NCBI GenBank assembly: GCA_032719365.1
Contig: CM064872.1
Location: 46,422,252 to 46,486,251, forward strand
DNA from: Prinsepia uniflora
Taxonomy: Eukaryota; Streptophyta; Magnoliopsida; Rosales; Rosaceae
Length of the DNA stretch: 64,000 nucleotides
Reading direction: 5' to 3'
Shown here: piece by piece, positions 23,079-36,068 of the stretch
How positions within the stretch are numbered: the stretch's first letter is position 1
Layout of the letters: the number at the start of each line of letters is the position of its first letter
Made by a program: the position numbers and the translations under genes
The notes under the pieces: model-generated
What the model saw: only the letters and a program-made list of their open reading frames with translations
What the model was told of the DNA's origin: nothing
Databases searched by the model: none

Positions 23079-25153
23079 ATGTCCTCCGATTTCGGCATGT
23101 CGAGCTCTCCGACGACCCAGACGCCACCGAAGGAACTCAATGATGAGACCGATTTCGAATGCATTCTCTCACCCGACGGTTACATCTCTATCTGTGGCTT
23201 CGGTTCTCTCCTATCCGGTATGTACAATCACCTAAACCATAACCGTCGTCGTTTTCAAGTATTTAACTGTGCGGTGTATGTGGGAATCAGAGAGAAGTGC
23301 GAGGAGCACATTTCCGGAGCTGATCAACTTCAGAGTTGCGCAATTGAACGGCTTCCGACGAGTGTATGCTCACATGGCCCCGTTCTTCTTCGAGCGTGGA
23401 ATTGCCAAGCCTGAAACAAAGGTAAAAGAAAAGGGAAGACAGATTTATGAATTGTAATTTTCAGTGGTTGGTTTTTAAGTTTGGAAAACATTAAGTGTTA
23501 TGTGAATTTTAATTTCTCAAATGATGTTATTATTATAAATGTGGTAAAATTGCAGGAGATTGCAAGCTTGAGTGTAGAGCCTTGTGAAGGTGAAGCATTA
23601 TAGTAACGTATTTGAGATTACAAAATCAGAGGTATAAGATTAGAGTTTTGTGTATGGTTTCAGTGCTTGTTAAATATTGAATCTTTGACTGAAATTCAAT
23701 GAGAGCTTAAGTCGCAACTCGTATTCAATCTTTCAGATTCCAGCTTTTATCAAGAGGGAGCCTGAATTTCGATTCCTAGCTGTGAGTTGCTAGATATTAC
23801 CTGCAATCGAGTTCTTAATGAAGGGGAAAGAAACGAAAACGAATTTGTATTATAATTTGTCATTGTTTGTCTTTTGCAGGTTGTGCCTGAAACACTGGAT
23901 GGAAAGCCATTTGACAATCGAGCGGTGAGTGGAAAATGTGAATATTTGATGCCAATAGCTTCACTGCCCGCCCGCCACTGCCCCCCCCCCCCGCCCCCCC
24001 CCCCCCCCCCCCCCCCCCCCCCCTTTTCCATCCCTTCTGTGTTAGTTTTAGCTTAGTTATTGTTGATAGTGATTTGTTGATTTTGGGGTAAATGCAGGTG
24101 GTTTGTGCTTGTTATAGTGATGAAGAATTTTTCAGAGTTAGATGCAAAGGTAAATCTTCTTTCTTGTTTGATTTTTAACAGACTTCCCTATTATGATAGA
24201 TTTTAAGCAAAAAACTAATGTAGTTAACAGTAATTTTCAGATGGAAATTGTTAGATACACATCCTTGATGCTTCGATTGTAGCTGAACTATTATGCTTCC
24301 TTATCCAATTCCCTAATTTCACTATGACACGATGACGGGGTATTGATGCTAATGTATGCTACTGGTTTTTACTCTCTTACTTTCAGGAAGCGAGGAGATG
24401 TATTTTCAGCTGTTTGGACGATATAACATTGACAAGATTTGGCGTGATGATATCTTACCTTGTCGCACTTACCTTCAGCATTGGTAAGTGCTAAGTTTGA
24501 TGCATATTCACTTTATTTGCTTAACAATTGCTACTAAAAGAATATGAATAACAAGTCGTGAAATCCAAAGAAATAAATTATCTTAGCTTGTCTCCGAGGG
24601 CAAAAGTAAAATCTCTTGAACTGTGACCCACAGATTATCAGTACAAGAAATCGACTTATAGACCAGAGTAATTGCATATGAATGGACGTGATTAACTAGA
24701 TTACTCGATATATGTTTGCTTTGGATTTTCTCCTTCATCGAATTATTTGAGTTTGATCATCTAGAACATATGCCTAATTGCACATAGTTTATGCAGCTGA
24801 CATGCCTAATAAGTAATATCCACATCTTACTAGAATCTTTTTTCATGTTTCTGGCTACTGCTGGTGCCTTGTTTAAGAAAGCTGCCCGTTTACAGAATTG
24901 GCTATTTAGGTTCTAAAATTTGTTTGGTGTACCAACTTATCCCAGCATGATCTAAAGTGGATGCAAATATGCAATATGCTTTTGCAGTGTGTTAGCAGCA
25001 AAGAATCTGAGTAAGGTAGCATACGTAAACTTCTTGGATCACACTTTCCTTGGAGACCGTAGAACTAGGATTCGTGAGTATTTGGTCACAACAGGTTCGG
25101 GCATCATGGAAGAAGAGCCTCCAGAGTCCCTCAAGGCCCGTTATGGTGGTTAA
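23079..25153 (+). pseudogene. Conserved plant protein of unknown function, broken exon 3
   Basis: Eight exons fit GT-AG rules: 23079-23217, 23291-23421, 23556-23631, 23737-23781, 23880-23924, 24098-24149, 24387-24483 and 24988-25153. The product begins MSSDFGMSSS and has GFGSLLSERSARS, then FFERGIAKPETK, VVCACYSDEEFFRVRCKG, YNIDKIWRDDILPCRTYL and, at the end, TTGSGIMEEEPPE. The GFGSLLS word recalls the loop of the gamma-glutamylcyclotransferase-like fold; this is a weak hint only. I do not know the function. Exon 3 is 76 bp, not a multiple of three as its neighbours' phases demand, and reads into TAG at 23601-23603. Exons 4-8 stay open in one frame, so the damage looks recent or is a sequence error. 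The full protein would be about 250 residues. Confidence 0.7.
23981..24023. repeat. Poly-C tract in intron 5
   Basis: A 43-bp run of C with a single G at 23993 lies between the exons ending at 23924 and starting at 24098. It is long enough to cause sequencing and polymerase slippage. The minus strand is a poly-G run. Confidence 0.95.
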
Positions 25154-26319
25154 ACACTTGGCCAAATGTTTCCAAACCCTTGTCTAATGTTTCTGAGCTT
25201 TTTAACTGTTACATGACTTTCCAAAAAGCAATCATTTGTATAAACTTTTATGTGAAAGATGGTGCTACGAGATATATCCACCTTGTGGTGTTCCTACTGA
25301 CTGGTGTTGTATGCTATACAATTAAATTATTTCCCCCTCAAAATATAACTAGTATCCTATGAGAGAAAGCGACGCCCTTGCTGGTAGAGGAGGTACCTTC
25401 TGGGAGGGTGGTAACTTTACTGGTAGAGACAATACCTTCTAGGAGAGCGATGCCTTTGTTGATGGAGGCGGTACTCTCTGGGGGAGTAGTACCCTCACTC
25501 TCATCCTTAACTTTCTCAGGGCGTGGCCCTAGGATGGGCTTGCTCGATTCTGGGCCAGTTAGGGTTTTATTCGTTGCGGACTTAGTAGGCCCTTAGTTTT
25601 GTTGTTTAGTGATCTCCGACCAGATTCTTCTTGTCAAATTCAATTCGTCTGATGTCGGCTATTAACAGGTATCATATATGGAGTTTAAAACTTCCAAATC
25701 TGAATCATTATACTGAAATAATGAAAGTAAATATCTCGACTCTTTAATTTCATTTTATATATATTAGGAATAAATACAATTAACACAATATTGAGAACAT
25801 GCCTTCTAGATAGAAAATTAAATCTTACCATAAATATTTTCAAAAAACATAAGCATTATTATTATTTTGAAAGTAAAAAGAAATTATAAATTAAAAACCA
25901 TTCATCTTAATCGTTGAATATGCTTTTAATCTAACAGTTAAAAATTGTGTTAAAATCCATATCAAAATTATGATGCCACAAGCGTGCCCTACCGATCAAT
26001 ATGTTTCTGGAAACCAAATACATAGATCGGGGATCTATTGAACCCTCCCGAGGGGACGAGTGCAAAGGAATGACAAGGAGTGACAAGATCAATGAATTTT
26101 ATTGATTGTTGTTTCTAACTACATTTCTTTAAACAAATAACATGTAGAGCTTGTACCCTCTTCTTTTCCCTCTCCTCTTTCTATGTATGAAAACTTTAAT
26201 CTACAAACTCCTCGTACATATATTTTTCCTTTTAATAAACATATGTGCAAAACTAAACGGATGATTGAGGGGGGACGCACGGCCCCCCAAGATAGGCTTG
26301 AATAACTTGGAAATTATGT
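25154..26319. other. Intergenic region between two convergent genes
   Basis: It should hold the 3' UTRs of both genes. A degenerate 39-bp tandem repeat (three units, 25375-25495) is present. It is followed by a GGGCC-containing piece and then AT-rich DNA with no gene. No clear polyadenylation signal could be singled out. Confidence 0.5.
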
Positions 26320-29300
26320 TCAATGGAATACTTGAGGAGATGCATAATACTCACTTTCATTGAACACGGGTCTTAAATCTTCTTTCAACATGAAATCCAA
26401 AGGGAAAGAAACAAGATGCCCCCTTCACAGATTCTAACCTCTCCATCGCATCCACGTTTCTCACATCTCCGTTCTGATACGATTCTATCTTCTCAGGAGC
26501 AATTCCTAAGTCGATGGTTGTGTGCCCCATTTTGTCCTTCCAGTTGACTAGGCTTTGCCTCAATGCAGCTCTGCATGAAAGCCACACATCGATGGTTGTT
26601 AGCAAACTTAACAAAACACAAGAATTCGCACAAGACTGGGTGCAGTAACCTACCTGGAATGTATAAAATCATTTGGTACGCATGAAAACACATCTTCGAA
26701 GATTGCCGTATTTGTCTATGATAACAACAAAGAACAAAAAAAACATGAACTGTTATTACTTGCAGATAGAGAACAACATAAATAAATATGTAGCAAATCA
26801 AAGTAACTGTAATCTTAGGTCTAAGAAAAGTAGGTTAAGTAGCTCAAGACTACTTTCCCACCCAATGCCCAAAACCAGTTGAAAAACTTGCATCCCTCTT
26901 AATAAAGTAAGATTTCATTCGTAGCCTCAGATATTTTGAATTTCTTTTCATCTTTCCCAGAAGATTAAAATATTCAGATCTTGGAATTCTAAGCTTCATA
27001 TTTTCTGGTCACATGTTCCAGTAAAACCAATTAATTTGATATCCTCATTAAAGATATTTTTCACCTTTGCAGTCGCCATCCAGATATCCTTATAGGTTGA
27101 ATCAACAATTGGATCGATAATCTGACTCATCTGAAAACAAATAACAGATTAACAAAGACAATCAGCTAAGGGACACCAGCTATTTTAAGATTCAACAATC
27201 TCGTCATTTCATTAGAATTAGCAAAACACAACTAAATTACTCACCCCTCCAGCACGAATACCAAGGTGTTCAGACCATAGTGACAAGCGGAGACTCAATG
27301 AAAACTTTCCAGCCTTCCATGGCTTTCCTCCCATATATGAATTAATCATCTCTTTATCCTCAATAAGTACACCAATCTAAAATACAGAACATTTACCAGT
27401 TAACGGAAGCTACCATGCAGCCACATATGTATAACAGAAGCACAAGAAAAGTCATGTTTACAAACAAGCAGACAGCATACTGAAACCATAATGAATATGA
27501 AATGGCAGATGGTAAGGACGTTAATTTAACAAAATGAAAAAATTTCAAACCCAACAACCTTGACAAGGTTCACCATCCCAAATATGCAGAGACTAGGAAG
27601 TTCAAGCAATAACATCATAATTACACTGAACCCACCTGTTCCGCCCAAAATGGTAAATGGGGCTAGTGCAATTTGTAATACCGGAACTACTTCCTCATAA
27701 CAAGACTTCTAATTGCCTGTTTCATAATTTAGAAAGTTATCTAATTTTTCAATATACAGCATATGGATTTCTGTACACCATCTCACTTTCAAATATCAAT
27801 TATACTAACACCCCAAATCATTGGTTAGAGTAGTCAATGATGTCCTATTGGCACATATCCCATCCTCGAGATGATGTCAAGTTTGAACCAGAGCAATGTT
27901 AGGGAGAGGAATGAAAATCCTCCAGTGTAGCCTATATCTATTAATTGGTATAAAAAAATTTAAAAAAAAAAAAAGACACTAACTTCGGGAATGCAGTGGA
28001 CCATGTGACCAAATGATAATAAATCCATAATTAGGCACAAGAAATTCTAACTATCAAACGTATACCAGTAGGTAATAATAGCATTATCAGATGTAACAAA
28101 TATAAATAGAAGTAGAAGTAGTACCTCTTCATCTAGCACTGGGTAGACCTCATACAATCACTGTCCAAGCAGACCATATATTTTATTTCATTTCTTGCGG
28201 AACAGTTGTACTCATTTTATTTCTATCTTTCCATACATAACGAAAGAATGGAAAAGATTCCTCAAGAGCCTCAGGCCCCATAAGTGCAAGATAAATACGG
28301 CCAAAGCCCAATGCTCAAAGAACATTAAGTGAAGCACTCCAGATACAAAGTATGGAAAGGTGTCTAGAACAACCACGCCCGAACCTACCCCTCAACCTAG
28401 AATTCCTAGGTGGGGAATTAAGATTAATCGATTCTAGATTTCCAATTTTGTGCCTGTATGTTGAATGCATATTCTGTTGCATTTGGATCAGTATAAATGC
28501 ATTACCAAGTCATTACAAGCACTCTACCCTTATCTATAACCCATTTACATAGCAACAGCCTCACCAAACTTAGACGTTTTAAAGCAACAGCCTCTCCAAA
28601 CTTTAAGGTTCTAAAGCACCAGCAACTGTACAACAAAATAATGCAGAAGAAACCAAAGAAGGATAGATACCTCAGAATCTCTTGAACCAAGCAAACTCCT
28701 ATCATTGATGTTAGCTGATCCAATTAGAACTGTACAATCATCGATAATCATGATTTTACTATGCACATAGACCTACAGTACCAATAAAATACAAAAATGA
28801 CATATTGATGAAGTATCTAAGCTACAATTTTGACAAGTATATTACGAAAAAACTTAAATTGGAAAGAGATGAATTCAGGCACATAAGGTACATTAATGCT
28901 AGGGCAATACCTGACTGGAGGCCATAGGGCCACCCTCAAAGAGTTTACCATAAGATCTAAGGCCATAGAAAGAAATGTAATCATGCGTCTTCGGGCCAAG
29001 AAATTCATTAAGACTCTGTAATATTGAAGTATTTCCTCTGCAAATAGCTCGATATTGCCAATGCATAACAGCTCTCACAGATGCTGCACCGGTATCATCC
29101 AGGCCTCCCTGTTAAACAAAAACAAATCAGTACTAAAAATACACGGACAAATATATAAAAATTAAATGGAATTTGACAAGAATTGGTACCTGGAAGCCGG
29201 GTACAAGTGGTATGACAATTATAACTCTAAAACACTTTTTATCACTGTATGCTCGCATAATACGTCGAAATAATGCTTCTAATACACGATTCCGTATGAT

Positions 29301-32300
29301 TTCATCTCCTGAAAGACCTGATATAAAAAATTGATTCTGGAAAGAATCCAAAAAATAAAAATAATTCAGGAAATGCAACAGACTAAATCATCACAATGTT
29401 CCCTTGAAGGATACCAGAAAGATCAGGAATATGAATAAACCACACAGTGAAACCAATTATAGAATTGGTTTTTGACTAATCTGTTCAAATAATTGATCGC
29501 TACTAATAACTACTCACTATTGAGATGGAAATCAATATAAAGTTATAAACCATGGCTTTCCAACTACCTGGCTCATAACACTGATAAGACATCTTGTTTC
29601 AACTCCCATCCTAAATAAAAGGCTATAATGAATATAACATGCATATTTTCTATTCCATGTACCACCCATGTGCCCTTTCTACAAAAAAATGCATAATCAA
29701 ATATCTAGAACTGTCACCACCAACTGTTTCCACTTGGGTCGGGGAAAACTAACTTGAAACTGGTCAATATAGAAAATGCAGAAAAATTGACAAGAAATAG
29801 CCTAGATAGCTACTTTCAAATGCAACTCAAGCAGCACTAGTACTTGCCAAATTTTCAATACAGTTTCATATACACTTTATTTGAGCACATGCACCTTCAA
29901 ATATTTGATATATCCAGAAGTGTATAAGTAATTGAATCGCAAAAATGTTTTAGACAATAAGAATGAAATAAATTAGGCAGTGGCTTCTTATAATCAAGAA
30001 ATGAAGAAAATTGAGAAGCATATTTTGCACCTCAATGTAAATAAAGTGCTCTGCTTTATCGATAAGAGAGCAATAAGCACTGTGAATGCTATCTTCAACT
30101 TGGCTTGTTCCTGCCGACCACTGACTGACACTTCTAATAACCTGAAGTGAAATGTTATTATAAGAATTCAGAACAATGTAGGATGCAAGATCCACTATCA
30201 CAAACAAACAGTAATGAAACAGATAAATACTACTAAACATTAAATGATTAAACCCCCTGTCATTTCTGAATATCACATCCTCAGAAACTTTATACAGTTA
30301 ATTATGTTCAAATTTATATAGACCCACCGTCGCCCTGATTCAATTCCAAGATATTTTTCTAAAGAGTAGGTTCTTCCAGAAGGTTACCGAACTGGACACT
30401 TGTGAAGTAGAGATATCACTACATGATACTATCAAAATAAGGTGACAAATCAAAATTAAAAAGAAAGCCTCATATCACTGATATTGACTGGGCCATCATG
30501 GTAGGTCAACATTTTCAATAATATTATACTTCAAAAGAGTTTTGGTCTACCTGACATCGACATGAACTACATGGGCCAACTTGTCCCGATTCATCTGTGA
30601 ACCCACCCTCATTGCCCCGATCTCGTGTCTCCCACCATTCTGGTCCCATATTTTTCAAGCCAGGCTGTGCCACCCCGTCTGAAGCCATTTTCCCATGCCA
30701 AGCCAAAGAATCATGATCATCTACAAAGCCTTTCATTGGCATATCAGGACCCACCGGTGCAATTTTTGACTTCCGGAAAGGGAAAGCAAGATTGTTACTA
30801 CCCCGTCTTGGCTGATCAAGGAGATCAAGAGGACAGTTCATTGCATTTATTAGTGGGTCTTCATCCGGGGCATCCAGCCTGTCAGCTTCTTGGGGTATAA
30901 GAAGTGGGATATCTTGACAGGATGATACCGACAATAAGGAATCCTGCCTTTTGTGATTGCTAGCATTCTTACTTTCAATCTCAATCCCTTGGCTTCTCCC
31001 CATGTAATGAGGAATAACCATGTGATGCTGAGGCATAAGTAGTGGAATTGTTTGCTCGTTTGGAGCTTTATTTCTCTGAAATAATGCACATTTAATTTAG
31101 AAAACACCTTCTTATATCAACAAAAACTAAACCAATCTAATGGAATATCAACCTTTGCATAGTTCCAGCGCTGAACAAAATGCCTAGCCACATCACGGCA
31201 TGGGGGTCCCCAAAGGGCACAGTGAACATCATGCCAAGGCATGCGAGGATATTTTCCACGATCTAACTCATCTTTCATTGTATCCTCCCATGAATTTGGT
31301 TCAGATTCCCTAACACGATTAAATACAAACCATATTTCACAATAATGAAATCAATTCAGAAAATATCTCGAGCTAGTTAAAAATATAATTGATATGCTGT
31401 CAATTTAAATATCTCGAGCTAGTTAAAAATATAATTGATATGCTGTCAATTTAAATATCTCGAGCTAGTTAAAAATATAATTGATATGCTGTCAATTTAA
31501 ACCCATCGATAAACGATACCATGTTCCATCATTGTTGATCGTCACTGAAATATCCTAGTGTAGACAAGAACCTCACCTCGGGTTGTAATAGTCCTTTCCA
31601 GGCCATATCACTGGAGGGCAATCACCCACTTTATGCTCAGAAGTATCATAACGACCAAAGCATAAATCCAGCCCTCCAAGAAAGCAAATCTGATAATCAA
31701 CAATGACAAGTTTTTCATGGTGGGACCTATATGTAACCAATGTTTAATATCAGCAGCAGAAACAACAAAAATACAGGCAACACTTAGGCATAAGCATCTA
31801 GGGAAATTCCTATTGACTTTCTGATTGGTAAAAAAAAAAATATCCCTAAATTTCCAATTAGAGTTCATACCATAAGTAAACACCACTCGAAAAGTGGTCA
31901 GGATAACGTAGTACCCTCACATTCTCATGAATCCCAAGTAGTTTTCTCTTGCTATGAACACTGTTGATTTTCAGAGCAATAGCCACCTCCTTATAGAGAA
32001 GAATGTAAATCTGCACACACATCGTACCATTAATTAACAATGATCAAAGACGTGCGTCGGTGTCAAAAGATAAGAGAGAACAAAATTATTATGCTTAAGT
32101 CAACGGTCATAGATGAAGAGTACTTAGAGCAAGATTCCATGAAATGAAAGTAAGGTTTACCTGAACCCCTTGCTTAGCTTTTGCTTCCAGTAAAGAATCA
32201 AGTCTGGAAGAAGCATGAGCTTGAAAAGGACGCCGCATGTACAATTCTGGACACAGCCACCAGCCACACATAAATATCTGCATGGAATTCACAATCATCC

Positions 32301-35300
32301 AACAGAAGAAAATGAAACATTAATAGTTGTGAAACACAACTAAAATGTGCCTAGAAAACTGAAATGAACGTACTTCTGATTTTGCATCCTCAATTGAAGA
32401 AGCAATGGCGTCAAATGCTGCCTGACCATCTATGAACCATTGTGCCTGACTACCATCTTCAGTCAAGCCTCTAGGAGGAGCAAAAGAACCAAATCGATGA
32501 GGGTGACACCAGCCTTCAGGAGGCCTGAGTCCAGCATCATTAATTGAGGCAACCCAATCTTTAACTTTAGCACTACTCTTAGATCTCAAATTAATGCTCC
32601 GGTTTCCACAAGCCACCTTATATATTTCGCAGTATTTTTAGAATATTATCAGGACATTTCATTATATGGACAGTGCTACCCACAAATTAAATACAAGAAT
32701 AGAAAAGTTATGAAGTGCAACATAAACTCAAAATCTATCTGTACGGTGTTGAGAAAGAGAAAAAAAAAGACTTTTAAAAATTTCCAGAAGTAAAAGTTCC
32801 TAGATTAATATGTCAAGTCTTACACTATATATCCCACAGTTTCATCCTACCAGAAACCCAAATGAACATAAACCATAATATCTAGACCGCCTTACATTAT
32901 TGAAAAAGCTATATGCACAACCATCTGATAGAATCATTTATATTCATATATGCAACATTGGCAATTCAAGAAAGAAATCACTTCGGTTATACCTCCAAAA
33001 ATAAAATCTAAAGAATTAGAAATAGACCAGGAGAAAAGAAAAGGTCGTAATGCTTCTAACCTTAAATGTATGGCGTAAAGGATTCCGCTCTTTTATTTCT
33101 TTTGCAAGGGATACCCGGCCCTCCCCATTCCCATCTGAGGCTGGTAGTACATCAAATACAACTATATCTAAAGGTTCAATATCAAAGGGATCTGCCAGCA
33201 AGGCCAAGAAGCCTGGCTTTAATACAGCCCAAACCTGCAGAGAATCAATCAGAAGGTAATTCCAGAGACAAGGGGCAGTAAATCATACCTTAAACTAGAA
33301 ATGCCTAAATAGGATGAGAAGGTCTCAAATAATACGATCTTAAGTCATCTGATCTACATTTGGTTTCCTGCTAAAAATAACCTTGACTTCTTGAGGGATC
33401 AAATTCAGGGTACCTAAGAACTCACTGGTACTTTTGGCTTGATGAAATTTTCACAGGAAGATTGCTAAGATGACTTAAGTATTTCCATACATACTATTTT
33501 GAGCAATGTGCTCTCTTGTGAGTAATTATACAGCAAAATTATTACAAGGACTTCACTACCTTTTGCCAATTGTCATTACAACAACTGAACCATGGACATG
33601 CACAACACTTCCTGGAAGCATCGTCCTTGGGAATTTTTGCTAGATGCTTCACCATCACGTAGTCTTCTTTTAACTTAGGGCCATATTCTGGAGAAAATGA
33701 CAGCACGGAGACTTCCAAGAACCTGCAGACCTGCAATACGTAATTATTGAGGAAAATATGATGATGCAAAATCAATACGTACTTGCAGGGATAAATTGAA
33801 ACGGGGATATGTGCAAGAGCTAACAAGGTTCAACTATATATGATATAAGGCTATCTCCAACCATTTCCTATAATTTGAGGGCTATGCCAAAATTTAGCAC
33901 TAAAAAAATAATGGTATATTAACGAATAGTGCGAGGCTATATTTTACCATCTCCAACCATTTAGGGCTATGCCATTACTATTTCAATATTTTATCATTAT
34001 TTTCTATATGTTTTTACATTTAAAGACAATTCAATTGAACTAATATAACGCTTTTGGACAAAATATGTTGATATGGGAAAATAATTGTGTGAGAAGATTT
34101 GAAATGGGCAAAATAACTGTGATGAGATTTTTAGGTGACACATGAGTAAAATCTCTAGATTTTCAATTATATAGTGGCTAAGTGGCACATGAAAATATTC
34201 AAGTGCCAAGTGTCACCATGAAATTAAATATCTAGATACTCGATAAAAGTTACATTGAGTGCAAGTGGTGGACAACCAATTATGATAAGGATTCGACCCC
34301 ACTATATATTTAGGAAATAGGAATTTTCTTATATTTTTGGACAAATTTAAGAAAATTTTTGGTCCTTGGCCCTTGACTAAAAATTTGTCCATGGCCCTTG
34401 ACCAAAATTCGTCCATGGCCTCTGGCCTTGTGGTTTAAGACCATTTTTTTAATCAAATTTTCCTACAATTTGGCTTTTTGCCCATGTTCGGAGATGGCCT
34501 ACTTATGAAAATATCTGCTAAAAAACGCCATTGATGTTTGAATTTAAACTAATTATTAAAATAAAAAAACATATGGTTGATTTTTAGAAAGAACGAGCAC
34601 TAAATGGATTATGATTGATCAACACACCTCTCGAGAGTTCACAATGTATATGTTTCCCAGAAAGTGATTCAGATACCCTTGCATTGCAAGCTTTGATCTA
34701 TCTGAAATAGATTGCTGCCTACCCAAAGCTGGCCGGATGATTGGCAGAGCGGCACTAGATGGAACATCTCTGGAAAAAAGAAGCAACTACAAGATTTAGG
34801 ACAAACATTAGAGAAAAGGGAATTCTTTGCCTCAATATTTCTTAAGCACAATAAACGAATAAAACTGGCCTGTTTTTAGCACTTTCATCATGATTTAGGG
34901 GAACAGTCTCATCATCAGGGTCCTCGTCATCTGGTACCACTTCTGTGTGATCTCCTATTCCTAGGTTTTGAAGCCATTCTTTAACCTTTAATATAATGTG
35001 GCAAACAAGATTAAATCCCGAACATTCCCAAATAAGCAGCTAACTGCCAAAGGGCATAATAGATGAGTGAATATACAATCAATCATACTAGGGTTAGAAA
35101 TTCAGATCACTAGGTCCAGAAGACTGACCTGCTCTTGCTTCTCATGAATTTCCTCAAAAAAAGCCCGTTTCTTCAATGCAAAATGCAAATAGAATACATG
35201 GGATGGTTTCTTCAATAACTGCCACTTAAACTAGTTAAGGGAAAAAAGAAAAACACATGATTAGCAAATCATAGATAATAGATATATGTACCAAACAAGT

Positions 35301-36068
35301 AACAGAAGTACCCTCTTCCAGAGAATGAATTACATCGCATAATCACAAAGAAAAACACATGATTAGCGAATCATAGATAATAGATATAAGTCACAGTATA
35401 CCATAAGCAGTAAAACACCACCAACCCAAAATAATACACACACATATACACAAAGAAAAGGCTGGAACTTCGGAACTTGGTACAAAAGAAAGGGCTGAAC
35501 CCAATTTAGAAATAACCAGAAATACATGACAAGTCCAAGTTTTCTCGAAACAAGGTTCCTATATTTTAGAAGAAAAAAAAATGGAAATAGAATGATTCTA
35601 TTTACTGAGAGGACCTTGTAGATATGTTAGTTTTGTGTTTACTTTCCTCTTTTTTTTTTTTTTTCTTGTTCTCAACAACCTGATATTGAATTTATTTTCC
35701 TCTCAACCAAGTTATCTTGGGAGCCAAACATATATTTCAGATTGAAAACTCGAAATTGAAGCAAAATGCAGGGATCTCAGGGCACTAGATTTAGAGCATT
35801 AGGAAAAAGCAACGAGAGAGGGAGAGAGATTGGTGCGTGCCTGTTTGTATTGGAACTCGATGGTGTAAGTGAGAAGCATGGGGCTAATATCACCGGCGTC
35901 GGGACGAGAGACGGAAACGATGGTGGCGGTAGGCAACTCTTCGAAAATCCTAGCCGGCTCGAACGATGACGAACGGCAGAGAAGCGACGACGATGGAGAC
36001 ATCGCCGTGTCCGATCGCATTTGAACAAACCGGGACCCACTCCCCGATATTAACTGCTCCGATTCCAT
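26320..36068 (-). CDS. PLDZETA: Phospholipase D zeta (PX-PH type), last exon out of frame
   Basis: It hydrolyses phosphatidylcholine to phosphatidic acid and choline. Plant zeta-type PLDs have PX and PH domains in place of C2 and act in root, auxin and phosphate responses at endomembranes. Twenty exons (high to low): 36068-35841, 35230-35129, 34985-34870, 34769-34628, 33730-33560, 33234-33061, 32616-32374, 32277-32161, 32010-31871, 31726-31577, 31309-31153, 31075-30551, 30141-30031, 29336-29190, 29108-28911, 28772-28671, 27376-27245, 27130-27065, 26715-26654, 26570-26320. PX is about residues 45-190 and PH about 210-345. The HKD motifs are HEKLVIVD (481-488) and HSKIMIID (911-918). All junction phases agree. 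The start MESEQL is preferred over an ATG five codons upstream. In exon 20 a run of five C (26419-26423; GGGGG in the gene) puts the conserved C terminus out of frame. As written the stop is at 26357-26359 (1098 residues); the usual one would be at 26320-26322 (about 1110). Introns 1 and 3 have GC donors. Confidence 0.93.
31361..31500. repeat. 46-bp tandem repeat in PLD intron 10
   Basis: Three nearly identical units start AAATATCTCGAGCTAGTT and end GATATGCTGTCAATTT. They lie in the intron between the exons at 31577 and 31309. The near identity suggests a recent expansion. Confidence 0.95.
33846..34500. mobile_element. MITE-like non-autonomous DNA element in PLD intron 4
   Basis: The left edge GGCTATCTCCAACC and the right edge GTTCGGAGATGGCC are imperfect inverted repeats. 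The interior is AT-rich and has no coding sequence. A second TCTCCAACCATTTAGGGCTATG phrase near 33950 and repeated CCATGGCCCTTGACC phrases near 34370-34430 show internal duplication. No clear target duplication was seen. The family is unknown, possibly PIF/Harbinger or hAT. Confidence 0.55.

Noticed and set aside
22754..23164. 136-codon minus-strand open frame
   Set aside because: It is antisense to the first exon and 5' flank of the spliced plus-strand gene and has no motif.
23750..24056. Glycine-rich or proline-rich proteins
   Set aside because: They are translations of the poly-C run in an intron.
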